The notes: generated from the letters alone by a model not told the origin. DNA of 41,914 nucleotides from Siccirubricoccus deserti (GCF_014283215.1 NZ_JACOMF010000040.1:1-41914); one strand, 5' to 3'. Counted from the first letter of the stretch, positions 15,687 through 23,320 are shown. Numbers and translations: made by a program.

Positions 15687-15711
15687 CCTTCCGCGGCAAA
15701 GCCGCGGAAGG
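15687..15711. repeat. 11-bp perfect hairpin (REP-like or terminator)
   Basis: CCTTCCGCGGC at 15687-15697 and GCCGCGGAAGG at 15701-15711 pair perfectly around an AAA loop. It lies between the aminotransferase and the convergent monooxygenase gene, so it may end either transcript, particularly as a CTTCG-A7 tract follows at 15736. The strict symmetry also resembles dispersed palindromic elements. Confidence 0.5.
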
Positions 15712-15762
15712 GCACCAGCATCCGCTTGACTGCCCTTCGAAAAAAATCCGAAACGGCCAGTG

Positions 15763-16116
15763 TCACCAGGCCGGGAATGCCGCCTGGCTGTCCGCCGGCG
15801 CCTGCTCCCGCCGCTCCGCCATGCCGTAGTCGCGCAGCACCGCCGCGACGCGCAGCCGGTAGCCGGCGAAGATGCCCTCCCGGCCCGCCTGCTGGCTGGC
15901 GCGGTGGGTGTCCTGGGTGCGCCAGCGGGCGACCGCCGCCTCATCCTCCCAGAAGGACAGGCTGAGCAGCTTCGCGGGGTTGGTCAGGCTGCGGAAGCGC
16001 TCCACCGAGATGAAGCCAGGTATCGTCTCCAGCTCGGTGCGCAGCCGGGCGGCATGGGCCAGGTAGTCGTCGAAGCGGCCCTCGGCCGGCTCCACCTCAA
16101 AGATCACGGCAATCAT
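15763..16116 (-). CDS. antibiotic biosynthesis monooxygenase (ABM) domain protein
   Basis: Encodes 117 residues, essentially one ABM domain: MIAVIFEVEPAEGRFDDYLA, LETIPGFISVERFRSLTNPA, LLSLSFWEDEAAVARWR and HRASQQAGREGIF form the ferredoxin-like beta-alpha-beta layout of the dimeric Dabb/ABM superfamily. Such proteins include cofactor-free monooxygenases and haem-degrading enzymes; most stand-alone forms have no assigned substrate. The C-terminal ~30 residues extend past the usual domain. It is transcribed away from the ArsR gene with 98 bases between starts. Confidence 0.8.
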   Translation of the reverse strand: MIAVIFEVEPAEGRFDDYLAHAARLRTELETIPGFISVERFRSLTNPAKLLSLSFWEDEAAVARWRTQDTHRASQQAGREGIFAGYRLRVAAVLRDYGMAERREQAPADSQAAFPAW

Positions 16117-16214
16117 CGGCGATTCTCCCTGTTGCCCAACCTGCCACGCTAATGTCCGCCCGTCCTTCGTCCGGCGGCGAAGTCAGGGCCGCAATGGACT
16201 GCTAGGGTGCCGCC

Positions 16215-16922
16215 ATGCCGACCCCCACCGCCTTCGCCGGCCTCGCCGCCCTGATGGGCGACCCCGCCCGCGCCGCCATGCTCCAGGCCCTGCTGAGTGG
16301 CGAGGCGCTCACCGCCGGCGAACTTGCCCGCATCGCCGGCATCGGCGCCCCCACCGCCAGCGCGCATCTGGCGCGGCTGGTCGAGGGCGGGCTGGTGGCC
16401 GTCCACCCGCAGGGCCGCCATCGCTACCACCGCTTGGCCTCGGAGGAGGTGGCGGCGGCGATCGAAATGCTGGGCGGCCTCACCGTCTCGGTCGGGCCGC
16501 CGCGGCGATGGCCGCATGGCGAGGAATTCCGCGCTGCCCGGCTCTGCTACGACCATCTGGCCGGGCGGCTCGGCGTCGCCCTGCATGCGGCGCTGGTCGG
16601 GCAGGGCTGGATCGCCCCGGCGGCCGGCGGCTGGTCCTCGACTGCGGTGGGGGAGGCGGGGCTGGGTCGCCTCGGTGTCGATCTCTCCGCTGCCCGCACC
16701 GCCCGGCGCTTCGCCTGCGACTGCATGGACTGGTCGGAACGCCGGGCGCATCTGGCCGGTGGCCTTGGGCGGGAGATCGCCGCCTGCTGTCTGCGCCAGC
16801 ACTGGCTGGCCCGGCTGCCACCGGCGCGGGAGGGCGATGCGCTGGCCCGCCGCCGGTTGCGGCTGACACCGGAGGGGGCGCGGCGGCTGGATGCGGCGCT
16901 GGGCGTGAGGCTGGCGGCGTGA
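16215..16922 (+). CDS. ArsR-family winged-helix transcriptional regulator
   Basis: Encodes 235 residues. The N-terminal ~90 residues are an ArsR-type winged helix: ALMGDPARAAMLQALLSGEA, LTAGELARIAGIGAPTASAHL with the recognition helix, then GLVAVHPQGRHRYHRLAS. The C-terminal half has cysteines (FACDCMDWSERRAHLAGGLG) in a domain common to long ArsR proteins that sit beside transporters; they may bind a metal or thiol-reactive ligand. The stop overlaps the ATG of the MFS gene (TGATG), so it probably represses its own operon. The ligand is unknown. Confidence 0.85.
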   Translation: MPTPTAFAGLAALMGDPARAAMLQALLSGEALTAGELARIAGIGAPTASAHLARLVEGGLVAVHPQGRHRYHRLASEEVAAAIEMLGGLTVSVGPPRRWPHGEEFRAARLCYDHLAGRLGVALHAALVGQGWIAPAAGGWSSTAVGEAGLGRLGVDLSAARTARRFACDCMDWSERRAHLAGGLGREIAACCLRQHWLARLPPAREGDALARRRLRLTPEGARRLDAALGVRLAA

Positions 16923-18163
16923 TGGATGGCACGCTGGCGCAGCGCCGCGAGGCGCGGCTCTCCCCGACGCTGCGGCTGTTCCTGGCGCTGGCGCTGATGA
17001 CCGGTGCCAGCCAGTTCCACCGCGCCGCGCTGGGAGTGGTGGGGCCGGAGCTGGCGGCCGACCTTGGCGCCGGGCCGGGGCTGCTCGGCGCCGCCAATGG
17101 CGCCTTCTTCCTGGCGTTGCTGCTGCTGCAGATCCCGGTCGGGCTGGCGCTGGACCGGCTGGGGCCGCGGCTGACGGTGATGCTGCTGTCCGTTCCGGCG
17201 GCGCTCGGCGCGGCGCTGCAGGGGCTGGCGCCGGACGCCGGCTGGTTCCTCGCCGCGCGCTTCCTGCTGGGCCTCGGCTGCGCCGCCTCCTTCATGGCCT
17301 CGGTCGTGCTGTGCGCCCGCTGGCATGCCGGGGCGGGTCTGACCACCGCCTTGGCGCGGGTGTTCGCCAGCAGCCAGCTCGGCGTGCTGCTCGCCGGGGC
17401 GCCCTTCGCCTGGCTGGCGGAGGCGATCGGCTGGCGCGGCGCCTATGCTGCCTCCGGCCTGCTGACCCTGTTGCTGGCCTGGGGCTGGTGGGTCTGGGTG
17501 CGCGACGACCCGCCGGATCGGCCGCCCCCGCTCCGCCCGGCCGAGGGGCTGCTGGGCGCCCTGCGCGGCCAGTTGGTGGTCTGGCGGACACCGGGGCTGC
17601 TGCCGGTGCTGGCAATGCATCTGGTCGGCTATGCCGCCATGGCGACGGTGCTGGCGGTCTGGGCCGGACCCTACCTGGCCGAGGCGCATGGGCTGGCACC
17701 GGGGCCGCGCGGGATGGTGCTGGGTGCAATGGGGGTGGCGCTGGTGTTCGGCCTGCTCGGCGTCGGCCCGGTGGAGCGCCGGCTGAACACCCGGAAATGG
17801 CTGGTGGCGGCACTTGGCCTGGCCTCGGCGCTGGTGCTGGCGGCGCTGGCGCTGTGGCCGGCGCCGCCGCTGCCGGCGGCGGCGGGGCTGCTGGTGCTGC
17901 TCTGCCTGTTCAGCTGCTACCCGGTGGTGGTGGTGGCACATGGCCGCAGCCTGTTCCCCGACCATCTGGTCGGGCGCGGCGCGACCACGGTCAATCTGGC
18001 GCAGACCTTGGGGTGCGCGGCGCTGCCGGCGCTGACCGGTTGGGCGGTCGCCTGGGCCCCGCCCGGGCAGGCCTGGCCGATGGCCTTCGGCCTGCTGGCG
18101 GTGGTTCTGCTGCTGGGGCTGGCGGGATACCTGACCGGCCGAGATTCGCCGCCGCGAGGGTAG
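16922..18163 (+). CDS. major facilitator superfamily transporter
   Basis: Encodes 413 residues with about twelve hydrophobic segments. Near the cytoplasmic loop between segments 2 and 3 is GLALDRLGPRLTVML, the MFS motif A position (G..xD..G.R). Segments 1-6 and 7-12 are separated by a charged stretch (RDDPPDRPPPLRPAEG) at ~195-210. It is translationally coupled to the ArsR regulator by a one-base overlap, so it is likely an efflux carrier induced by the regulator's ligand. The cargo cannot be read from sequence. Confidence 0.85.
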   Translation: MDGTLAQRREARLSPTLRLFLALALMTGASQFHRAALGVVGPELAADLGAGPGLLGAANGAFFLALLLLQIPVGLALDRLGPRLTVMLLSVPAALGAALQGLAPDAGWFLAARFLLGLGCAASFMASVVLCARWHAGAGLTTALARVFASSQLGVLLAGAPFAWLAEAIGWRGAYAASGLLTLLLAWGWWVWVRDDPPDRPPPLRPAEGLLGALRGQLVVWRTPGLLPVLAMHLVGYAAMATVLAVWAGPYLAEAHGLAPGPRGMVLGAMGVALVFGLLGVGPVERRLNTRKWLVAALGLASALVLAALALWPAPPLPAAAGLLVLLCLFSCYPVVVVAHGRSLFPDHLVGRGATTVNLAQTLGCAALPALTGWAVAWAPPGQAWPMAFGLLAVVLLLGLAGYLTGRDSPPRG

Positions 18164-18190
18164 GGCCGGCTTCTCATTTTCCTGTGAATT

Positions 18191-18219
18191 CTGACACGGT
18201 TTCGTGTATCGGATACGAA
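18191..18219 (+). promoter_or_regulatory. candidate housekeeping promoter for the small membrane gene
   Basis: CTGACA at 18191-18196 resembles a -35 box (5 of 6 to TTGACA), followed by exactly 17 bases and TACGAA at 18214-18219 as a loose -10. The -10 region is embedded in an imperfect palindrome (TTCGTGTATCGGATACGAA), which might be an operator. The predicted transcript would reach the ATG at 18274 after about 45 bases. Confidence 0.3.
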
Positions 18220-18273
18220 GCCGCGCCGGCACCATGCGTGCCGGCCCAATCCGAGCTTCAGGAAATAGGTTGG

Positions 18274-18486
18274 ATGCAGAAGCCACAGAGCCGGCCAGAA
18301 CAGATGGAAATCCGCGCATTGACGGCAGCCGTGGCCTGGATGCTGCTGGTTCAGCTCGGTTGCGTGCTGCTGTGGGACGGCGGTTGGTTGACCCGGCAGG
18401 CTGCGCTGCTCCACTGGCTGGTGGTGGGGGTCCTGCCGCCGGCCCTCGCGCTCTGGGGAATGCAGCCGCCCGCCGAGGCAAACTGA
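18274..18486 (+). CDS. small two-segment membrane protein, unknown function
   Basis: Encodes 70 residues from the ATG at 18274 with AGGAAA about ten bases upstream. After a short polar start (MQKPQSRPEQMEIR), two hydrophobic segments lie at ~15-33 (ALTAAVAWMLLVQLGCVLLW) and ~43-62 (LLHWLVVGVLPPALALWG), ending in PPAEAN. I do not recognise it. It sits between the MFS gene and otsB. Its own promoter-like sequence and short UTR argue that it is real. Confidence 0.5.
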   Translation: MQKPQSRPEQMEIRALTAAVAWMLLVQLGCVLLWDGGWLTRQAALLHWLVVGVLPPALALWGMQPPAEAN

Positions 18487-18509
18487 TGCAAAATAATTTC
18501 TTTCCGGTA

Positions 18510-18534
18510 GGAAACTCCGGTGCTGCTGCCGCTT
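18510..18534 (+). promoter_or_regulatory. weak candidate for an ECF (general-stress) promoter before otsBA
   Basis: GGAAAC at 18510-18515 and CGCTT at 18530-18534 recall the alphaproteobacterial EcfG pattern GGAAC-N16/17-CGTT, but the spacing is about two bases short and both boxes deviate. Trehalose genes are often under general-stress control in this group, which is the only reason to record it. The start codon would be very close to the transcript start. Confidence 0.2.
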
Positions 18535-18546
18535 TATTAGAGGGGC

Positions 18547-19338
18547 ATGCCTGACTCCCTATCCCTCCCGCCGCCTCCCCTGGTGCCGGGCCTCGGTCCT
18601 ATTGCGCGCGCAGCGCTGTTCCTTGATTTCGACGGCACATTGGTGGAGATCGCCGAGCGGCCGGATGCGATCCGGGTTGCGCCGGCGCTGCCTGGCCTGT
18701 TGAAACGCCTCGGCGAAGGCCTCGCCGGGGCGCTTGCCGTTGTCAGCGGCCGACCGCTGCGGGATCTCGACCATTATCTGCCAGTGCCGATCGCCAAGGC
18801 CGGCGACCATGGTGCCAGCCTGCGCCCGGACCCCCTCGGGCCGCCCGAACTGCCCGACCTGCCGCACCCACCTGCTGCCTGGCGCGTCCAGGCCAATGCG
18901 CTGGTCGCCCGCCACCCCGGTGCACTGATCGAGGACAAGGCGCATGGCTTCGTCCTGCATTACCGCCAGGCGCCGGATGCCGGGCCCGAGGCGGCGGCGC
19001 TGCTCGCCCGGCTGGTGGCCGAGGATCCCGCCGGATTCGGCCTGCTGGAGGCCCGCATGGCCTGGGAGATACGCCCCCGTGGCCCATCCAAGGCCACCGC
19101 GGTGCGGGCGCTGATGGCCCGCCCACCCTTCAATGGCCGCGTCCCGGTCTTCATCGGCGACGACGTCACCGATGAGGAGGGCATGGAGGCCTGCCGCAGC
19201 CTTGGCGGGCATGGCTGGCAGCTGGAGGAGGCCTTCGGCTCGCCGGCGGTGCTGCGAGACTGGCTGGCCCGGGCGGTCGCGCCGGATGACCCGGATGCGG
19301 TGCTGCCGCCGCTCGTGACCGAGCCGCACTCCCCATGA
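18547..19338 (+). CDS. otsB: trehalose-6-phosphate phosphatase
   Basis: Encodes 263 residues of the HAD superfamily. Motif I is FLDFDGTLVEI with nucleophile D27 and general acid D29. The cap begins around KAGDHGASLR and the cap ends with RMAWEIRPRGPSKATAV, where the motif III Lys lies; motif IV is FIGDDVTDEEGMEA. This is the trehalose phosphatase branch (HAD-IIB), which removes the phosphate from trehalose-6-phosphate to release trehalose for osmotic and desiccation protection. AGAGGGG lies directly before the ATG at 18547, an unusually close spacing. Its stop overlaps the start of otsA by four bases (ATGA). Confidence 0.95.
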   Translation: MPDSLSLPPPPLVPGLGPIARAALFLDFDGTLVEIAERPDAIRVAPALPGLLKRLGEGLAGALAVVSGRPLRDLDHYLPVPIAKAGDHGASLRPDPLGPPELPDLPHPPAAWRVQANALVARHPGALIEDKAHGFVLHYRQAPDAGPEAAALLARLVAEDPAGFGLLEARMAWEIRPRGPSKATAVRALMARPPFNGRVPVFIGDDVTDEEGMEACRSLGGHGWQLEEAFGSPAVLRDWLARAVAPDDPDAVLPPLVTEPHSP

Positions 19339-20690
19339 GTCGGCTCGTCATCGTCGCCAACCGGGTGCCCAACCCGCGGGACCGTGGCGCCACCGCCGGC
19401 GGGCTGGCGGTGGCGCTGAAGGATGCCTTGGCCCGGCGCGAGGCCATGTGGTTCGGCTGGAGCGGCCATACCGCGGAGGCGACCGCCACCACCCCGACCC
19501 TCGCCACCCGCGGCCGGCTGACCTATGCGACCCTCGACCTGGGGCGGGAGGATTACCGCCGCTACTACCAGGGCTTCGCCAATGCCTCGCTGTGGCCGAC
19601 CCTGCACTACCGGCTCGGCCTGTCGCAGTTCAGCCGGGAGGATTACGCCGGCTACCGCACCGTGAACGCCGCCTTCGCGGTTGCCCTGGCGCCGCTGCTG
19701 CGGCCAGACGACATGGTCTGGGCCCATGATTTCCATGTGATTCCGCTGGGCGCCGAGCTGCGCCGGCAGGGGGTTCGGCATCGGCTCGGCTTCTTCCTGC
19801 ATGTGCCCTTTCCGCCGCATGCCCTGTTCTGCGCCCTGCCACGTGGCGAGGAGCTGATCGCCGACCTCGCGGCCTATGACGTGATCGGTGTGCAGACCGA
19901 GGATGACGCCACCCATCTGCGTGCCGGCCTCGTTGCCGCCGGCCACGCGGAAGCCGCGGCCCGGGTCGCGGCCTTCCCCATCGGCATCGAGGCGGAGAGC
20001 TTCACCCGCGCCGCGGAGAAGGCCGCGGCAGGGGCGGAGACCGCGCGCTTCCGTCAGAGCCTGGTCGGCCGCACTCTGGTCATGGGCGTGGACCGGCTGG
20101 ACTACACCAAGGGCCTGCCGCACCGGTTCGCCGGCTATGCCAAGCTGCTGGCGCGGTTCAAGAGCCACCACCAGCAGGTCACCTATCTGCAGGTGGCGCC
20201 GGTCTCGCGCGGCGATGTGGCGCAATACCGCAGCCTGCGGCGTGAGCTGGACGAATGGGCCGGGCGGATCAACGGGCAATACGCCGACCCGGACTGGATG
20301 CCGTTGCGCTATATGACCCGCGCTGTCGCCCGCAACACCCTGGCCGGGTTCATGCGGCTGGCACGGGTCGGGCTGGTGACGCCGCTGCGCGACGGGATGA
20401 ACCTGGTCGCCAAGGAATATGTCGCGGCGCAGAATCCGGAGGATCCCGGGGTGCTGGTGCTGTCGCGTTTTGCCGGCGCCGCGCCGCAGCTCGACGGCGC
20501 GCTGCTGCTCAACCCGCTCGACCCTGATGAAATCGCCGAGGCGCTGGACGCCGCGCTGACCATGCCGCTGGAGGAGCGGGTGGCACGCTGGCGCAGCATG
20601 GAAGGGCCGGTGCGGGAGGCCGGAGCGAAGGCGTGGTGCCGGGATTTCCTGAGCACGCTGGAGGGCAGCCCGGCGGCGATCGCAGCGTGA
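19335..20690 (+). CDS. otsA: trehalose-6-phosphate synthase (GT20)
   Basis: Encodes 451 residues of glycosyltransferase family 20. Signatures are SRLVIVANRVPNPRDRG with the glucose-6-phosphate loop, GGLAVAL, WAHDFHVIPLGAELR, GFFLHVPFPPHALF, the UDP-glucose site VDRLDYTKGLPHR near ~252, and TPLRDGMNLVAKEYVAAQ. It joins glucose from UDP-glucose to glucose-6-phosphate; OtsB then dephosphorylates the product. The otsB-otsA order with a four-base overlap ensures coupled translation. Length matches single-domain bacterial OtsA. Confidence 0.97.
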   Translation: MSRLVIVANRVPNPRDRGATAGGLAVALKDALARREAMWFGWSGHTAEATATTPTLATRGRLTYATLDLGREDYRRYYQGFANASLWPTLHYRLGLSQFSREDYAGYRTVNAAFAVALAPLLRPDDMVWAHDFHVIPLGAELRRQGVRHRLGFFLHVPFPPHALFCALPRGEELIADLAAYDVIGVQTEDDATHLRAGLVAAGHAEAAARVAAFPIGIEAESFTRAAEKAAAGAETARFRQSLVGRTLVMGVDRLDYTKGLPHRFAGYAKLLARFKSHHQQVTYLQVAPVSRGDVAQYRSLRRELDEWAGRINGQYADPDWMPLRYMTRAVARNTLAGFMRLARVGLVTPLRDGMNLVAKEYVAAQNPEDPGVLVLSRFAGAAPQLDGALLLNPLDPDEIAEALDAALTMPLEERVARWRSMEGPVREAGAKAWCRDFLSTLEGSPAAIAA

Positions 20691-20711
20691 GGCAGCGCGG
20701 GTGAGCACACT

Positions 20712-20735
20712 GCCGCTGCGATTGTCCGCAGCGGC
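20712..20735. terminator. hairpin between convergent otsA and GST genes
   Basis: GCCGCTGCG at 20712-20720 pairs perfectly with CGCAGCGGC at 20727-20735 around the loop ATTGTC, 22 bases after the otsA stop. The GST gene ends at 20799 on the other strand, so the hairpin could act on both transcripts. No long T-run follows. Confidence 0.5.
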
Positions 20736-20798
20736 GCTGGTCAGTTGGCCGCACCGGCGGCGATGCGAGGTCCGTTGCCGTGGCTGGCCGAGCCTCCC

Positions 20799-21440
20799 TC
20801 AGCTCAACGGTACCGCCACATGCGTCAGGTACGGCGTCCGCGCCTGCAGCCGCTCGTACCAGGCCTGCAGCCGCGGCAGCTTCGGCCGCTCCACCGGCAA
20901 CGCGAACCAGCGGTGCAGGAAGCCGCCCATCGCCATGTCGGCGATGCTGAAGGGGCCGGCGATGTAGTCCCGGCCTTCGAGCTGCGCCTCGACGATCCGC
21001 CACAGCCGCTCGGCATTGTCGCGTGCCCTGGCCGCCGCCGGCAGGTTACGCTCGGCCTCCGGGGTGCGGACGAAGGTCCAGAAGATCACCCGCATCGGCT
21101 CGTTCAGCGAGGCCAGCGTCCAATCCATCCAGCGCTCGACATCGGCGCGGGCCTCCGGCGCTTCCGGGTAGAATGCGTTGCCGCCCGGCTGGACGCGGCA
21201 GAGGTAGCGCAGGATGGCGTGGCTCTCCCACAGCGTATAGCCATGCGGCATGACCAGCGTCGGCACCGAGGCGTTGGGGTTCATCGCCGCGTAATCCGCA
21301 TCGCGGGTCCGGCCGAAGGCGCCGCCGGCCTCGATGCGGTCGAAGGGGATGGCCAGCTCATCCAGCAGCCACAGCACCTTCATGACATTCACCGAGCTGG
21401 CGCGTCCCCAGATGGTGATGATCCTTGGAGAGGCGATCAT
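20799..21440 (-). CDS. glutathione S-transferase family protein (second of a tandem pair)
   Basis: Encodes 213 residues from the ATG at 21440. N-terminal thioredoxin-fold GST domain with IITIWGRASSVNVMKVLWLL then ELAIPFDRI; the Ser of RASSVNV is the activating-residue position of theta/beta-like GSTs, and NASVPTLVMP (cis-Pro) with LWESHAILRYL form the glutathione site. The helical C-domain is at ~90-205. It overlaps the end of the upstream GST by four bases and closely resembles it over its length (GRASS-NVMKVLWL, WESxxILRYL, DVERWMDW), so the pair arose by duplication. Substrate unknown. Confidence 0.9.
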   Translation of the reverse strand: MIASPRIITIWGRASSVNVMKVLWLLDELAIPFDRIEAGGAFGRTRDADYAAMNPNASVPTLVMPHGYTLWESHAILRYLCRVQPGGNAFYPEAPEARADVERWMDWTLASLNEPMRVIFWTFVRTPEAERNLPAAARARDNAERLWRIVEAQLEGRDYIAGPFSIADMAMGGFLHRWFALPVERPKLPRLQAWYERLQARTPYLTHVAVPLS

Positions 21441-22063
21441 GCCAGCGGCACCGCGACATGCTTGCCGAAGCCCGGATGCTCGGCCAGCAGCCTGGCGTAC
21501 CAGCCTTCCAGATTGGGCATCGGCGGTCGTTCGATCGGCAGCGCGAACCAGCGATGGATGTACGGGCCGAGCACGATATCGGCGAGTGAGAAGCCGCCGG
21601 CGACGTATTGCCGGCCCTGCAGCTGCCGGTCGACGATTGCCCACAGCGTCTCCGCCTCGCCACGCGCCTTCGCGGTGGCCACCATGTCGCGCTGGGCTTC
21701 CGGTGTGCGGACATAGGCGAAGTAGATCGCCGTCATCGGCCCGCTGAGCGTCGCCAGCTGCCAGTCCATCCAGCGTTCGACATCGGCGCGGAGCTTCGGC
21801 GCGGCGGGGTGCACCGGGTCGCCCGGGGCGCGCGTCGCCACCAGGTAGCGCAGGATGGAGTTGCTCTCCCACAGGCTGTAGCCGTCCGGCTCCTCGATGG
21901 TGGGAACCCGGCTGTTCGGGTTCATCGCCAGGTAGAAAGGCTCCTCGGTGCGGCCGTATTCGCCGCCGGCGTCGATCCGCTCATGGGGGATCGACAGCTC
22001 CTCGCAGAGCCACAGGACCTTCATCACATTGCTTGAACTGGCTCGGCCCCAGAGTTTCAGCAT
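21437..22063 (-). CDS. glutathione S-transferase family protein (first of a tandem pair)
   Basis: Encodes 208 residues from the ATG at 22063, preceded by a strong GAGGAGG. The GST N-domain has MLKLWGRASSSNVMKVLWLC with the Ser activating position, NSRVPTIEEPDG with the cis-Pro loop, and LWESNSILRYL; the C-domain contains VERWMDWQLATLSGP and the GGFSLADIVLGPY N-capping motif. Such GSTs conjugate glutathione to electrophiles or reduce peroxides. Its stop overlaps the start of the next GST by four bases. The upstream intergenic region holds two competing hairpins. Confidence 0.9.
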   Translation of the reverse strand: MLKLWGRASSSNVMKVLWLCEELSIPHERIDAGGEYGRTEEPFYLAMNPNSRVPTIEEPDGYSLWESNSILRYLVATRAPGDPVHPAAPKLRADVERWMDWQLATLSGPMTAIYFAYVRTPEAQRDMVATAKARGEAETLWAIVDRQLQGRQYVAGGFSLADIVLGPYIHRWFALPIERPPMPNLEGWYARLLAEHPGFGKHVAVPLA

Positions 22064-22135
22064 GGTTCGACCCTCCTCTGTTGTCGGCCAGCCTAGAGCA
22101 GATCGCCGAAGGGCGGAAATGCCCCGAGGCGTGAA

Positions 22136-22193
22136 ACGCTCTCCAATCAATGGAATAGAGCGTCTCCACGATGCAGCGTCGGCGCGGAGACGC
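22136..22193. repeat. intergenic element with two mutually exclusive hairpins
   Basis: ACGCTCT at 22136-22142 can pair with AGAGCGT at 22157-22163 (14-base loop). GCGTCTCC at 22160-22167 can pair with GGAGACGC at 22186-22193 (18-base loop). The two stems share bases 22160-22163, so they cannot form together. The stretch just before (CTAGAGCAGATCGCCGAAG at 22093-22111) looks like a dispersed alphaproteobacterial intergenic palindrome, recalled from memory. It lies between the divergent GST and dsbB-like genes. Confidence 0.4.
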
Positions 22194-22256
22194 CCAGTGG
22201 CTGGGCTGCGGGCCGGTCCGGTTGCGTCCCGCCGCCGGCCGCGCGACACAGGGCGG

Positions 22257-22733
22257 ATGACGCGCATGTTCCTGTTCGCATTGCTCGCCGCGGCGGCACC
22301 GCTCTTCGCCCGCGCCAGCGAGGGGCTGTGGGGGATCGCTCCCTGCGAGCTCTGCCTCTGGCAGCGCTGGCCCTATTGGGTGGCGGCGGGGCTGGCGGTG
22401 CTGGCGGCGCTGCTGCCGGGCTGGCGGCGGCCGCTGGGCCTGCTGGCGGTGGTGGCGGTGCTGGCCTCGGGCGCCATCGCCGGCTTCCATGTCGGGGTGG
22501 AGCAGGGCTGGTGGCCCTCGCCGCTGCCGGGCTGCCAGGTGCCGCGGGCCGCCGGCGGCACCAGCATCAACGAGATGATGCGGGCGCTGGCGCCGGCCCC
22601 CTCCAAGCCTTGCGACGCGCCGACCTACCTGGTGCCCGGCCTGCCGCTCTCGATGGCGGCGATGAACCTGCTCTACGCGCTTGGCCTTTCGGCCGCCATG
22701 CTCATCTGGATGCGCAGAGGAGTCCGCGCATGA
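22257..22733 (+). CDS. dsbB: DsbB-family disulfide bond formation protein
   Basis: Encodes 158 residues with about four hydrophobic segments. The first periplasmic-side redox pair is C30-x-x-C33 (APCELCLWQRWPYW, the DsbB hallmark), and the second pair is C93 and C119 (PLPGCQVP and SKPCDAP) in the large loop. DsbB-like proteins reoxidise DsbA and pass electrons to quinone. The ATG at 22257 is followed by a second ATG at 22266; either could start. The gene overlaps coq7 by four bases (ATGA), a striking pairing since Coq7 makes the ubiquinone that DsbB reduces. A DsbA-like protein is at 10712-11464. Confidence 0.85.
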   Translation: MTRMFLFALLAAAAPLFARASEGLWGIAPCELCLWQRWPYWVAAGLAVLAALLPGWRRPLGLLAVVAVLASGAIAGFHVGVEQGWWPSPLPGCQVPRAAGGTSINEMMRALAPAPSKPCDAPTYLVPGLPLSMAAMNLLYALGLSAAMLIWMRRGVRA

Positions 22734-23284
22734 CTGATACCAATACCACTCGCCGGTTGCCCGGCGACCTCACCCCGCGCCAGCAGGTGGCGCGCGCCAT
22801 CCGTGTCGATCACGCCGGCGAGTATGGCGCGAAGCGCATCTACCAGGGGCAGCTCGCGGTGCTGCGCGGCACGAAATGGGAGCCGCTGGTCCGGCATATG
22901 CAGGCGCAGGAGCAGGCGCATCTCGACACCTTCTCCCGGCTGATCGCCGAGCGCCGGGTGCGGCCGACCGCGTTGCTGCCCTTGTGGCATGTGGCGGGCT
23001 TCGCGCTGGGCGCGGCGACGGCGCTGCTCGGGTACCGCGGCGCCATGGCCTGCACCGTGGCGGTGGAGGAGGCGATCGACGAGCATTACCAGGCGCAGGA
23101 GGCGGCGCTCGGCGAGGATGAGGCGGCGCTGAAGGACCACATCGGGAAGTTCCGCGCCGAGGAGCTGGAGCATCGCGACATAGGCCTGGAACATGGGGCG
23201 GAGCAGGCGCCGGCCTACCGGCTGCTCAGCGCGGCGATCAAGGCCGGCTGCAAGGTGGCGATCAAGGTGAGCGAGCGGGTGTAG
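22730..23284 (+). CDS. coq7: demethoxyubiquinone hydroxylase (COQ7)
   Basis: Encodes 184 residues of the COQ7 di-iron carboxylate family. Iron-binding motifs are ordered: VDHAGEYGAKRIYQGQ (first Glu), QEQAHLDTF (Glu and His), CTVAVEEAIDEHYQAQ (Glu) and FRAEELEHRDIGLEHG (Glu and His). The enzyme hydroxylates 2-polyprenyl-3-methyl-6-methoxybenzoquinol in ubiquinone synthesis; the membrane-attached helices are amphipathic rather than full spans. It is translationally coupled to the DsbB-like gene by overlap. Confidence 0.95.
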   Translation: MTDTNTTRRLPGDLTPRQQVARAIRVDHAGEYGAKRIYQGQLAVLRGTKWEPLVRHMQAQEQAHLDTFSRLIAERRVRPTALLPLWHVAGFALGAATALLGYRGAMACTVAVEEAIDEHYQAQEAALGEDEAALKDHIGKFRAEELEHRDIGLEHGAEQAPAYRLLSAAIKAGCKVAIKVSERV

Positions 23285-23302
23285 AGCAGACCCACCGAGT
23301 TG

Positions 23303-23320
23303 GCCCCGCCTGAACGGGGC
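23303..23320 (+). terminator. hairpin after coq7
   Basis: GCCCCG at 23303-23308 pairs with CGGGGC at 23315-23320 around CCTGAA, 19 bases after the coq7 stop. A longer-range pair, GACCCAC near 23288 with GTGGGTC near 23359, encloses it, so the region may fold further. No T-run is seen. Confidence 0.4.

Noticed and set aside
16547-18481. 644-residue minus-strand frame opposite ArsR and MFS
   Set aside because: Gln/Arg-rich, without hydrophobic or domain order; shadow.
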